A stretch of 64,000 bases of DNA, from the NCBI RefSeq assembly GCF_004354985.1, contig NZ_SMSK01000016.1, positions 1 through 64,000 of the forward strand, written 5' to 3'. The position numbers and the translations under genes are program-made. Below, one piece after another: positions 55,422-64,000 of the stretch; the first letter of the stretch is position 1, and the number at the start of each line of letters is the position of its first letter. The notes under the pieces were generated by a model. It ran no database searches. It worked only from the letters and a program-made list of their open reading frames with translations, and was not told where the DNA came from. This DNA comes from Segetibacter sp. 3557_3. Its GTDB lineage: Bacteria; Bacteroidota; Bacteroidia; Chitinophagales; Chitinophagaceae.

Positions 55422-56678
55422 ATGAACAACCAAATCAATGAAGCCTTCAGCAGGTTTCTTAGCAAGGAATGCAGACCGGAAGATATAAATATTCTGCTGA
55501 AATATGTAGCATCCGACGACAACGACACTGAATTAAAGCAACTTATTCTCCAATCCTTCTATGATAAAAAGCCGGCACTGGAACACCTCCGGAAAACAGA
55601 ACCGGATTACGATGACGTGTTTAACAGGATTCGCGAGAAAATACACCAAAACGAACCGGATCAGGTTCCGGTTAATGATTCTAACGACACTCCATCAGTA
55701 GGCCGTTTGCGTACTACCCGTAAGTGGTACATGCTTGCCGCCGCAGTGTTCCTGTTTGCCTTATTATTTGTATACCTGTTGGTTGACAACAGGACCGGGG
55801 CATCGGCGGATATGGCTCGCCAAACGAAATATAAAAACGACGTGGAACCCGGCGGAAACAGGGCAACGATAACGCTTGCTGATGGGCGCACGATTGTGTT
55901 AGATACACTAACTACTGGTTCAACTACCGCACAAGGTGATGCAAGTTTTTCAAAAACAAATGAGGGTCAGCTTGAATTTTCGACCAGCGAAAATCGTGAG
56001 CAGCCATTGCAATATAATGTGCTTTCCACGCCCCGGGGCGGTATGTACCGCTTGGTGTTATCAGATGGAAGCACCGTATATCTAAACGCTGCTTCGTCGA
56101 TTAAGTTCCCGGTTAGTTTTGGTGCCGGCGAAAGGGTTGTAGCGCTGACCGGTGAGGCCTATTTTGAGGTTGCATCCTCAACACTGGACAATGGCAAAAG
56201 GAGGCCTTTTCTTGTACAGGTTAGTTCGGGCGAAGCTGATGATAAGATGCAGATTGAAGTTCTTGGAACGCATTTCAATGTTATGGCTTATGCAAACGAA
56301 GCAAGGATGCAAACGACCCTATTGGAAGGTGCCATTAAAGTAGCGGCCGAAGGGGGCAATGCAACCTTGAAACCCGGGGACGAACTGCAGGTAGATCACC
56401 AGGGCATGCGTACCAAACACGGAATAGACACCAAAGAAGCGGTACCGTGGAAAGATGGTTTGTTCCGGTTTGAGGGTGCTGATATTGTCGCTGTGATGCG
56501 CCAGGTAGAACGATGGTATGATGTAGAGGTAGCTTATAAAGGTTCCGTACTGCACCACTTTACCGGCGAGGCACATCGGAGCAGGAATTTGTCGGAGCTT
56601 TTGAACGTACTGGAATCAACGGGAAAAGTAAAGTTTGAAATTGATGGGCGCCGCGTAATGGCAATGCCACAAGAATAA
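55422..56678 (+). CDS. FecR-family anti-sigma factor
   Basis: A 418-residue single-pass inner-membrane regulator. The cytoplasmic N-terminal part (about 1-100, sigma-binding) is followed by one membrane helix (WYMLAAAVFLFALLFVYLLV, about 101-120). The periplasmic FecR domain has RATITLADGRTIVLDTL, TPRGGMYRLVLSDGSTVYLN, VVALTGEAYFEVA and LGTHFNVMAYANE. A DUF4974-like end (FRFEGADIVAVMRQVERWYD followed by VEVAYKG) closes the protein. It should bind the divergent sigma factor and receive the signal from the STN domain of the SusC encoded at 56913. Confidence 0.95.
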   Translation: MNNQINEAFSRFLSKECRPEDINILLKYVASDDNDTELKQLILQSFYDKKPALEHLRKTEPDYDDVFNRIREKIHQNEPDQVPVNDSNDTPSVGRLRTTRKWYMLAAAVFLFALLFVYLLVDNRTGASADMARQTKYKNDVEPGGNRATITLADGRTIVLDTLTTGSTTAQGDASFSKTNEGQLEFSTSENREQPLQYNVLSTPRGGMYRLVLSDGSTVYLNAASSIKFPVSFGAGERVVALTGEAYFEVASSTLDNGKRRPFLVQVSSGEADDKMQIEVLGTHFNVMAYANEARMQTTLLEGAIKVAAEGGNATLKPGDELQVDHQGMRTKHGIDTKEAVPWKDGLFRFEGADIVAVMRQVERWYDVEVAYKGSVLHHFTGEAHRSRNLSELLNVLESTGKVKFEIDGRRVMAMPQE

Positions 56679-56745
56679 TTTAGCGAGGCTGCTTTTGTTG
56701 TGTAAACGGGTATAGCGTATTGACTTGCTGCGTAAAGAAAATGCA

Positions 56746-56803
56746 GTACAAGAGTGCGACGCAAGGCTGTTCAATAGCAGCACTTCAGATGGGTACAAAA
56801 GAA
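56746..56803 (+). repeat. Dispersed intergenic element, copy D
   Basis: Fifty-eight nt starting GTACAAGAGTGCGACGCAAG and ending GATGGGTACAAAAGAA, in the gap between fecR and the STN-SusC gene, about 110 bp before the SusC start. It is closest to copy A (92-156). Confidence 0.6.
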
Positions 56804-56912
56804 TCGGTTTTCCCTAACAAGATTGTTTGTCTTGCGCTGTAACGAACAGCAATATGATGTGCATTGGTCAGCTGTTTAAATGGTATAATGTTTAACCCTA
56901 ATAATATCAAGT

Positions 56913-59900
56913 ATGCACCTAAACCCTGGATTGCGCCTACCACGGAAGTGGAAGGATAAACCCGCAAAAGCCCTGTTGATTCTGCGATTTGTAGTATTGC
57001 TCACGTTTGCTGGATCGTTAAATGCAAGTGCAAAAGGCTATACACAAAAGATTACTTTATCAGAAAAAAATGCGTCGTTAAAAAAGATTTTCCGCGAGGT
57101 AAAAAAGCAAACCGGATTGTTATTTTTTTACACGGATGAACAACTTAGTGCCACTAAAACGGTGACAATCGATGTTAAGGATGCAAGTATTGAGACCGTA
57201 CTTGAGGCCTGCCTGAAAGATCAACGACTTACCTATACCATCGTAAATCAAACCGTTGTTATTAAGGATAAACAAGAGACGCAACGACCGGTAATATTCC
57301 AGGCGCCGATACCACCTCCCGAGGTGCGCGGTGTGGTGAGCGACGAGTCGGGAAAGCCATTAGCCGGTGTTTCAGTACTGGTGAAAGGTACAAAAAAGGG
57401 AACCAGCACGACTGCTGACGGCGCATTTATGTTAAGGGATGTTGAACCAAATGCAACCCTGGTGTTTAGCTCTGTAGGGTTTGAGACCACCGAACTTGTT
57501 GTTGGAGGGCGAACCGATGTAAGCCTGCGATTAAAGACAGCCGTAATGGGTTTGGATGAGACGGTAGTGATTGCCTATGGTACAACATCAAAGCGATTGA
57601 ATACCGGTTCAGTTTCCAGCGTAAACAGCGAAACCATCGCCAATCAACCGGTAGCAGATCCGCTGTCGGCTTTGCAGGGCCGGGCGTCGGGGCTTATGAT
57701 TACTTCGTCGAACGGACTTCCGGGATCGAGTTTCCAGGTGCGGATACGTGGCGAAAACTCGATGAAGCAGGGCAACGATCCGTTGTACATTATTGATGGT
57801 GTCCCGTTTTTTTCCACACCCATAAACATGTTTTCCGGAGCAAATGGTACACAGAGCCCCTTAAATAGTTTGAACCCGAACGACATTGAAAGAATAGACA
57901 TTCTAAAAGATGCAGATGCAACGGCGATCTACGGATCACGGGGTGCAAACGGAGTGATCATCATTACTACCAAAAAAGGTAAGTCGGGCGAGAGCCAGGT
58001 AAACGTAAATGTATACACCGGGGTAAGCCGTGTTTCCAATAAGCTTGACCTGCTTAACACAGCACAATACCTGCAAATCCGGAAAGATGCCTTTCAGAAC
58101 GATGGGGTTGCACCTACAGCCACAACGGCTCCCGACCTGCTGGTTTGGGATCAAAATGCATATACCGACTGGCAGGACCTCTTAATTGGAAATACGGCTA
58201 ATGTAACCGAAGCACAGGTATCGTTTTCGGGTGGAACCTCCCAGACCCGTTTTGTATTTAGCGGAACCTACCGCAGGGAGACAACCGTGTTGTTAGGTGA
58301 TTTCTCGTACAAAAAAGGTGGGGTGCATTTAAACGTTGACCATAGTTCGAAAGATGGAAGGTTTGGTGTTTCCGGATCGATGAATTATACGACAGACGAC
58401 AATAACTCGGTGCCTACTGATGTATCGCAGTACATCTATCTTCCACCGAACTATCCGCTCAACAATCCGGATGGAAGCCTGTACTGGTTTGGGTCGGTTC
58501 AAAACCCGGTAGCTTACCTCAACAGAACTTATGAGACCAATAACAACAACCTGATCGGTAACAGTGTAATCCGGTACAACCTGTTGAAGGGCTTATCGAT
58601 CCGGGCAAATCTTGGCTTTACGCAAACCAATATGAAACAGGTGCAAACCCTGCCGGCATCGGGTTTTAACCCTGTTACCTTTACCGGCAGCTCGAGCCAG
58701 TATGCAAACTCATCGGTTAAGTCGTACATCGTTGAGCCGCAGGCAGAATATAATACCAAAGCCGGCCCCGGAAGGTTAAACATACTGGCTGGTTTAAGCT
58801 GGCAGCAAAATGTTTCAGATGGTCAATATGTGCAGGGTACGGGGTATTCAAGTGATGCCCTGCTCAAGGATATGCTTTCCGCAGCAACGTTGTCGGTTCG
58901 GGGGTTCGACTACCGGCAGTACAATTACCAGTCAGCGTTTGGCCGGGTAAACTATAACCTGAACCAAACGTATATTGTTAACCTGACTTTCCGGAGGGAT
59001 GGATCTTCCCGGTTTGGGCCAGGCAAGCAATTTGGAAATTTTGGTGCTGTAGGCGGAGCCTGGTTGTTCTCCAACGAAAAGTTTGCAGTTGCGAACCTTG
59101 GTTTTTTAAGTTATGGAAAACTCAGGGCCAGCTATGGGACAACGGGCAACGACCAGATCGGGGACTACCAATACCTTGATACCTGGGGCTCGACAAGTTT
59201 CCCCTATGGTGGCTTAAGCGGTCTTAGTCCGACAAGGGTTTATAATCCCGATTACAGTTGGGAAATCAACAAAAAACTCGAAGGGGCACTTGAGCTCGGA
59301 TTTTTGAAGGACCGTATCCTGTTCACTGCCGGTTATTACCGCAACCGCTCTTCAAATCAACTGATCGGTTATACCCTGTCGCCACAGTCGGGGTTCAGTT
59401 CGTACACGGCAAACCTTCCGGCAACGGTGGAAAACTCAGGTTGGGAATTTGACCTGAACACCACAAATATCAAGAACAAAAATTTTAGCTGGAACACCAG
59501 CCTGAACCTGACACTGCCATCAAACAAGTTATTGGAATATCCCGGGCTGGCAGGTTCTGCAGATGCGGCGAGTTACGAAGTTGGTCAGTCGACAAGGATG
59601 ATAAAAGGCTTTAAGTTTACCGTGGTAAACCCCACGACCGGGGTGCCGGAGTTTCTTGATGTAAACAAAGACGGTGTAGTAAGTAGTCCCGGCGATTATG
59701 TGGTGCTCGGCAAAACTATGCCACAACTATTTGGTGGCTTGTCGAACCAGTTGACTTATAAAAACCTGAGGCTCGACATCTTTTTTCAGTTCGTTAAGCA
59801 GGAGTCCATTACTGTAGATTGGGGCCCATTGGTAGGTGTACCCGGATCGATGAATAACAAGGACCTTTCGGTATTGCGGCGCTGGGCCAAACCTGGTGAT

Positions 59901-60254
59901 GTTACCGACATACCAAGGGCTTCAGCCACTACGGCTAACGTAGCCAATACGGCTTATCGCAATTTTTACCGGACTTCTGATGCGGCCTGGGGCGATGCCT
60001 CTTACATCAGGTTGAAAAATGTTGCACTTGTTTACGATTTGTCGGCATTAACGGGCAAATGGAAAATGAGGGGAAGCAGCATTTATATACAAGGTCAGAA
60101 CCTGATAACGATCACCAACTACAAAGGGCTCGATCCGGAAATCAATGGTTTCGACAGGAGATTTGTTTTCCCCATCAATCCATTTGGTTCGGTTCGCGCG
60201 CAGGCGATACCCGTACTAAAGACCGTTACCATTGGCCTGAAACTAACGTTGTAA
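56913..60254 (+). CDS. SusC-type TonB-dependent transducer with N-terminal STN domain
   Basis: A 1,113-residue outer-membrane receptor with a signalling extension. The signal peptide (LLILRFVVLLTFAGSLNASA) ends near residue 41. An STN domain follows (about 45-120: ITLSEKNASLKKIFREVKKQ, TGLLFFYTDEQL, LEACLKDQRLTYTIVNQTVV), then CarboxypepD_reg (about 138-215), a plug starting at MGLDETVVIAYGTTSKRLN and including LYIIDGVPF and GANGVIIITTKKG, and the barrel. The STN domain reports substrate binding to FecR, giving signal-dependent induction. It is followed after 30 bp by its SusD. Confidence 0.96.
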   Translation: MHLNPGLRLPRKWKDKPAKALLILRFVVLLTFAGSLNASAKGYTQKITLSEKNASLKKIFREVKKQTGLLFFYTDEQLSATKTVTIDVKDASIETVLEACLKDQRLTYTIVNQTVVIKDKQETQRPVIFQAPIPPPEVRGVVSDESGKPLAGVSVLVKGTKKGTSTTADGAFMLRDVEPNATLVFSSVGFETTELVVGGRTDVSLRLKTAVMGLDETVVIAYGTTSKRLNTGSVSSVNSETIANQPVADPLSALQGRASGLMITSSNGLPGSSFQVRIRGENSMKQGNDPLYIIDGVPFFSTPINMFSGANGTQSPLNSLNPNDIERIDILKDADATAIYGSRGANGVIIITTKKGKSGESQVNVNVYTGVSRVSNKLDLLNTAQYLQIRKDAFQNDGVAPTATTAPDLLVWDQNAYTDWQDLLIGNTANVTEAQVSFSGGTSQTRFVFSGTYRRETTVLLGDFSYKKGGVHLNVDHSSKDGRFGVSGSMNYTTDDNNSVPTDVSQYIYLPPNYPLNNPDGSLYWFGSVQNPVAYLNRTYETNNNNLIGNSVIRYNLLKGLSIRANLGFTQTNMKQVQTLPASGFNPVTFTGSSSQYANSSVKSYIVEPQAEYNTKAGPGRLNILAGLSWQQNVSDGQYVQGTGYSSDALLKDMLSAATLSVRGFDYRQYNYQSAFGRVNYNLNQTYIVNLTFRRDGSSRFGPGKQFGNFGAVGGAWLFSNEKFAVANLGFLSYGKLRASYGTTGNDQIGDYQYLDTWGSTSFPYGGLSGLSPTRVYNPDYSWEINKKLEGALELGFLKDRILFTAGYYRNRSSNQLIGYTLSPQSGFSSYTANLPATVENSGWEFDLNTTNIKNKNFSWNTSLNLTLPSNKLLEYPGLAGSADAASYEVGQSTRMIKGFKFTVVNPTTGVPEFLDVNKDGVVSSPGDYVVLGKTMPQLFGGLSNQLTYKNLRLDIFFQFVKQESITVDWGPLVGVPGSMNNKDLSVLRRWAKPGDVTDIPRASATTANVANTAYRNFYRTSDAAWGDASYIRLKNVALVYDLSALTGKWKMRGSSIYIQGQNLITITNYKGLDPEINGFDRRFVFPINPFGSVRAQAIPVLKTVTIGLKLTL

Positions 60255-60284
60255 TCAACATTCCGCAACAACAAAAACAAAGAT

Positions 60285-61664
60285 ATGAAGCGTTTCATCA
60301 TTTATATTTTCATATTAACGGCGGTCACCCAACCTGGATGCAAAACATATGTAGAGGTTCCACCACCACAAAATCAACTGGTTTCACAACTCGTTTTTTC
60401 CGACGATAAAACGGCTACCGCCACGGTGACAGGATTGTACAGCACCCTGAATGGCTTCAATTCTTCCTTTGCCAATTTCATTGGGAATATCCTGCCCGCC
60501 GCTGCGGCAGACGAATTCTTTTATAGCCTGAGTTCCGCCGACCTCGACGAATTCCGGGACAATAACATCATCTCCGGTAATTCCTATATCAATAATGCAT
60601 GGACCTCGGCTTACAGCTATATTTATCATGCAAATGCCATATTGGAGGGACTTGAGTCTGCAACCGGGGTAAGCGCACCGGTAAAGCAACAATTAAGAAG
60701 TGAAGCGAAGTTTATTCGCGCATTTTGTTATTTCTATCTGGTTAACTACTTCGGCGATGTTCCGCTCATTGTAGATACCGACTATAAGAAGAATACCGCA
60801 TTAGCCCGCAACAAGGTGGACGAGGTATATGCGATGATTGTTTCAAGCCTGCTTGAGGCGCAGGCAGAGATCAGCGATGCCTACCCGGGTGCCGAACGTA
60901 CCCGGGCAAACAAGGCTGTTGTTACCGCATTGCTTGCACGGGTGTACCTGTACACACAGCAATGGAGCAAAGCCGAGGCTGAAGCAACAAAGGTGATCAA
61001 CGATAGCCGGTACCAGCTGTTAACCGATCTGAGCAGGATCTTTTTAAAGAACAGCAATGAAGCATTGTGGCAATTGCAGACCGTTAATACCTCTACGGCC
61101 GGTGTAAACACCTGGGAGGGCTTTAGCATTGTGCCGGCGGCAGCTGGTGGTGCATCGCTTTATCATGTTCATCCATCATTCTTAACCGCCTTTGAGCCAA
61201 ATGACAAACGAAGAACAAACTGGATCACCTCTTATACAAATGCATCGGGAACTTTCTTCTATCCATTCAAATACAAGGTGCGCACAAAAACCCCGGTAGA
61301 AGAGTATTCAATGGTGTTGCGATTTGCCGAAATGTACCTGGTTCGGGCCGAAGCGAGGGCACAGCAGGATAACCTGGGAGGTGCAAAAGGCGATGTGGAT
61401 GTGATACGTGCAAGGGCCGGAATACCGCTGCTGCCGGGCAACCTCTCCAAATCCGCAATGTTGCTCCAGATCGAGCAGGAACGCAGGGTAGAACTTTTTG
61501 CAGAGTGGGGTCACCGCTGGCATGACCTTAGAAGAACGGGTCGGGCGTTTGCGGTTTTAAGCCCGCTAAAGCCCTCGCTGCAACAAACCGATTTGTTGTA
61601 CCCCATTCCTTTGAATGCCATTATCACCAATCCAAACCTAACCCAAAATCCGGGGTACAATTAA
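60285..61664 (+). CDS. SusD/RagB-type surface lipoprotein (pair 3)
   Basis: A 459-residue lipoprotein with lipobox TQPGCKTYVEVPPPQNQLV. SusD features are ATATVTGLYSTL, LRSEAKFIRAFCYFYLVNYF followed by GDVPLIVDTDYKKN, ARVYLYTQQWSKAEAEATKVIND, FAEMYLVRAEARAQQDNLGG, RRVELFAEWGHRWHDLRRTG and the closing LYPIPLNAI..NPNLTQNPGYN. It caps the STN-SusC channel. A TlpA-like gene follows after 128 bp. Confidence 0.95.
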   Translation: MKRFIIYIFILTAVTQPGCKTYVEVPPPQNQLVSQLVFSDDKTATATVTGLYSTLNGFNSSFANFIGNILPAAAADEFFYSLSSADLDEFRDNNIISGNSYINNAWTSAYSYIYHANAILEGLESATGVSAPVKQQLRSEAKFIRAFCYFYLVNYFGDVPLIVDTDYKKNTALARNKVDEVYAMIVSSLLEAQAEISDAYPGAERTRANKAVVTALLARVYLYTQQWSKAEAEATKVINDSRYQLLTDLSRIFLKNSNEALWQLQTVNTSTAGVNTWEGFSIVPAAAGGASLYHVHPSFLTAFEPNDKRRTNWITSYTNASGTFFYPFKYKVRTKTPVEEYSMVLRFAEMYLVRAEARAQQDNLGGAKGDVDVIRARAGIPLLPGNLSKSAMLLQIEQERRVELFAEWGHRWHDLRRTGRAFAVLSPLKPSLQQTDLLYPIPLNAIITNPNLTQNPGYN

Positions 61665-61792
61665 CTGCAATAAGCAGTTATGTCGTACTAATATGATGAC
61701 TTGGGATGCGTCTCCGGATCTGACATCGGCCTTCTAAACACCGTTATTGATCTCCTTTGGGGATAGTATAATACATTTTGCAAGCACTTATT

Positions 61793-63703
61793 ATGAATTT
61801 ACATAAACGCCTATCCGTATTGCTGTTTGCGCTCGTTTGCTACACGGCAAGCAGCCAGGAAAAATTGGTGATCGAACCTGCGTTACCGGAACGGGGGCAA
61901 CAGGTAACCATCACCTACAATCCCAAAGCACCCGGCGCCACGATACCCGATACGGTTACCAGCTTAACCCTTGTATTTACGTATTCTAACCTCTATGAGC
62001 AGCCATGGAAATATGGGCTTCGGCGGGTTGATGATCGCTGGCAGGTATCCTTTATGGTTCCGCCATATGGCACCTATGCTACGTTTTACCTGCAAAGCGG
62101 AGACTACAAAGATCAGCCAGGTCCAAAAAAGCATTATGAACTTGCGGTTTATGAAAAAGGAAGGCGCGTTAAAAACGGCTACCTCTACGAAGGCTACAGC
62201 CTTTCTGCGCAAACGGGAAGGATACCTGATCTTGAAGCAAGAAAAGCTGCGCTATTTGCAAAAGAACTCGAGCAGTTCCCCGACAACTATGAGGCAAAAT
62301 TGCGATTGCTCACCTACAAGATTGCTATAGCTCCCACCAATGAAAAAGAGCAATTGAGAAAACAGGCGAGGGAAATCATCGCCAAAAAGTTTATGGAGAA
62401 CCCAGGCAATATGGGGCTCTTAAACAGCACAACTATGGGCTACCTCATCATTGGTGAAAACTCCCGTCTCGACTCCATTCGCAATGTGGTGGTGCAGAAG
62501 TTTCCGGAAACCCAGGCCGGCTATGAACTCCGAATCGCAGATATCAAAAAGGATGCGGATACCAATGTTATGGTGAGCAAGCTGCTTGCCATGCTTAAAA
62601 AGGAGAACCCTTCCAACGCCAATTTCCTCAAAGAGGCCCACGAAACACTTTTTGAATATTATGCTTCCAAGAAGCGGGCAGACAAAGCACTGTTTCACCT
62701 CGCCAAACTGGGCGAAGATAATACGCCCTATCGACCAAGGACGCTAAAGCAGCGGGCCGAAGTATTGGTAAATGCCGGGCTTGCGCCCGATACCGCCTGG
62801 CAACTGTTGCAAAGGGCGTATGCGCTTGCAGATACGTTTCCTGCAGGGCTGATCCGTTACTTCCCGGAGACCGGTCATTTACCTGCGTATGTTGACCCGG
62901 AAACACGTGCCCGCACAACAGCGACTGCCAGAGGAAACCTGCTTTCCCTAATGGCGCTTGTTAAGCTGTTGCAGAACAATACCAATGCGGCCGACAGCCT
63001 GGTGATTGCTGCCGCCAGGGCTTCATCCGACGTTGAAACAATGTTTAATACTGCCCGTTTTTACGAACAACGCGGGGTGCCCGAAAAGGCTTTCGCGGCA
63101 TATAAAACCATCATGTACCAAAAGCCGGAGGATACCATTGCTTTAAGTAAAATGAAGCAGCGCTACCTGGATTCGAATACAGACGCGGCAGGCCTTCAAA
63201 AACACCTGGATGAGCTGAACGCCCACTGGAAAAAAGAAATGACTGCACAATTAAACAAGGAAATCATCAAGTTAAAAGCACCATCCTTCCTCGACGGCAT
63301 TGTCGACCTGAAGGGCCAGCGGGTACCGGCTGAACTCATCAAAAATAAAATTGTCGTAATCGACTTTTGGGCAACCTGGTGTGTCCCCTGTATGCATGAA
63401 ATGCCCTATGTACAAAATGCTTATGAGAAGTATAAAGATGACAAAAATGTCTTGTTTATGATCCTGAACAGTGGCTCTAATAACACCCTGGAAGATGCTG
63501 TCGGCTGGTGGGGAAATAAGAAATATACGTTCCCGGTATTCTATAATAAGGATCGTACGATAGGGGATAAGTTTGGCTTTAATGTTATCCCTGCCACTTA
63601 CATTCTTGATACGGCGGGCGACATCCGGTTTAAGACGATCGGTTTCGAAGGGCCGGTTATACAGCGCAAGATTGAAGCCGCCATTGAATTGCTGAAGAAG
63701 TGA
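61793..63703 (+). CDS. Large TlpA-like thioredoxin-domain protein
   Basis: A 636-residue exported protein. The signal peptide (LSVLLFALVCYTASSQ) ends near residue 20. The first 500 residues are a beta-sandwich start (LVIEPALPERGQQVTITYNP) and a helical, TPR-like region. The last 140 residues are a TlpA/ResA-type thioredoxin fold with VVIDFWATWCVPCMHEMPYV (Cys530-Val-Pro-Cys533) and FNVIPATYILD (cis-Pro). It probably acts as a periplasmic disulfide reductase or protein quality factor. TlpA-like proteins of this size are frequently encoded just after SusC/SusD pairs in Bacteroidota. Start chosen at ATG 61793. Confidence 0.9.
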   Translation: MNLHKRLSVLLFALVCYTASSQEKLVIEPALPERGQQVTITYNPKAPGATIPDTVTSLTLVFTYSNLYEQPWKYGLRRVDDRWQVSFMVPPYGTYATFYLQSGDYKDQPGPKKHYELAVYEKGRRVKNGYLYEGYSLSAQTGRIPDLEARKAALFAKELEQFPDNYEAKLRLLTYKIAIAPTNEKEQLRKQAREIIAKKFMENPGNMGLLNSTTMGYLIIGENSRLDSIRNVVVQKFPETQAGYELRIADIKKDADTNVMVSKLLAMLKKENPSNANFLKEAHETLFEYYASKKRADKALFHLAKLGEDNTPYRPRTLKQRAEVLVNAGLAPDTAWQLLQRAYALADTFPAGLIRYFPETGHLPAYVDPETRARTTATARGNLLSLMALVKLLQNNTNAADSLVIAAARASSDVETMFNTARFYEQRGVPEKAFAAYKTIMYQKPEDTIALSKMKQRYLDSNTDAAGLQKHLDELNAHWKKEMTAQLNKEIIKLKAPSFLDGIVDLKGQRVPAELIKNKIVVIDFWATWCVPCMHEMPYVQNAYEKYKDDKNVLFMILNSGSNNTLEDAVGWWGNKKYTFPVFYNKDRTIGDKFGFNVIPATYILDTAGDIRFKTIGFEGPVIQRKIEAAIELLKK

Positions 63704-64000
63704 ATTGGCGAATTAGGGGATTGCGGATTGGCGGATTGTTTTCTCACCGTGGAGCGTGTTGGGTGCGAGTTGATCAGTTGTGTAATGAGGTATTAAGGTA
63801 TTGGGTATTGAGGTATTGGGGAAGTTAGTTGATATGTTGATAAGTTGATTAGTTGATAAGTTGATCAGGTGATAGGGGCATTTCAGAGCTTGCATTGTTT
63901 ATGCAGTATACATCAACTTGTCGTGAGCGTTCTTTTTCATTTTACATTTTTCATTTTTCATTCTTTAGCCGCAGAGAACGGGAGAAGCAGAGATTTGCGC
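63704..64000. repeat. Low-complexity intergenic end of the window with short-period tandem repeats
   Basis: No gene is recognised. Short-period, degenerate repeats follow one another: GCGGATTG-type (63723-63738), GGTATT-type with roughly 8-11-bp spacing (63788-63820), GTTGATAAGTTGATTA-type with about 11-bp spacing (63824-63873) and CATTTTTCATTTTTCATT (63937-63962), followed by CCGCAGAGAACGGGAGAAGC near 63970. They look like drifted microsatellite-like intergenic tracts. The next gene starts beyond the window. Confidence 0.6.

Overview
The window reads as chromosomal DNA of a Bacteroidota bacterium, most likely of the Chitinophagaceae type. The evidence is three SusC/SusD outer-membrane uptake pairs, a FecI/FecR-type sigma and anti-sigma pair beside an STN-bearing SusC, several exported proteins with type IX secretion (T9SS) C-terminal sorting domains, a Bacteroidota-type TssE/TssF/TssG baseplate set, and starts that mostly lack a Shine-Dalgarno sequence. 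No rRNA, tRNA, CRISPR array, intact transposon or phage was recognised. All calls come from reading the sequence, without database searches.

Layout. 0.3-5.6 kb: SusC/SusD pair 1. 6.4-7.6 kb: a DsbA-like thioredoxin-fold protein with a degenerate active site, divergent from an HxlR-type regulator. 8.1-10.8 kb: a secreted SGNH/SASA-type esterase with dockerin-like repeats, then a T9SS-sorted protein of unknown role. 10.94-11.41 kb: an array of palindromic units on a 23-bp register. 11.5-18.3 kb, minus strand: four exported-protein genes in a row (S74/tail-fibre-like adhesin, DUF1800, DUF1501 with T9SS tail, dockerin-like protein). 18.4-26.7 kb: SusC/SusD pair 2, a degenerate aromatic-amino-acid-lyase homologue, a BadF/BcrA-type GlcNAc/MurNAc kinase and MurQ. 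This looks like a locus for importing and catabolising amino sugars derived from cell walls.

26.7-33.6 kb: a T9SS-sorted protein, a small conserved-looking hypothetical, a penicillin-acylase-family hydrolase (minus strand), two PAP2 phosphatases and a half-size EamA transporter. 33.9-37.3 kb: tssE-tssF-tssG baseplate genes of a T6SS, with no other T6SS gene in the window. 37.3-41.1 kb: a 1,260-residue AsmA-like protein (minus strand). 41.8-44.2 kb: a GMC oxidoreductase and its gluconate-2-dehydrogenase subunit-3-like partner. 45.3-49.4 kb: a 1,350-residue T9SS-secreted protein carrying eleven HYR-like repeats. 49.8-54.4 kb: a metallophosphoesterase, an M28 peptidase, a probable outer-membrane protein and a small hypothetical. 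54.7-63.7 kb: ECF sigma factor, FecR, STN-SusC, SusD and a TlpA-like thioredoxin protein, a classic cell-surface-signalling uptake locus.

Two layers of repeat structure cut across the genes. A roughly 60-nt intergenic element occurs five times (about 92, 14855, 23104, 41586 and 56746). The 23-bp palindromic array lies between two genes whose products share an exported module. The most notable gene-level oddity is the lyase homologue at 23.4 kb, which has lost the Ala-Ser-Gly triad needed to form the MIO cofactor and sits directly upstream of the kinase-murQ pair.
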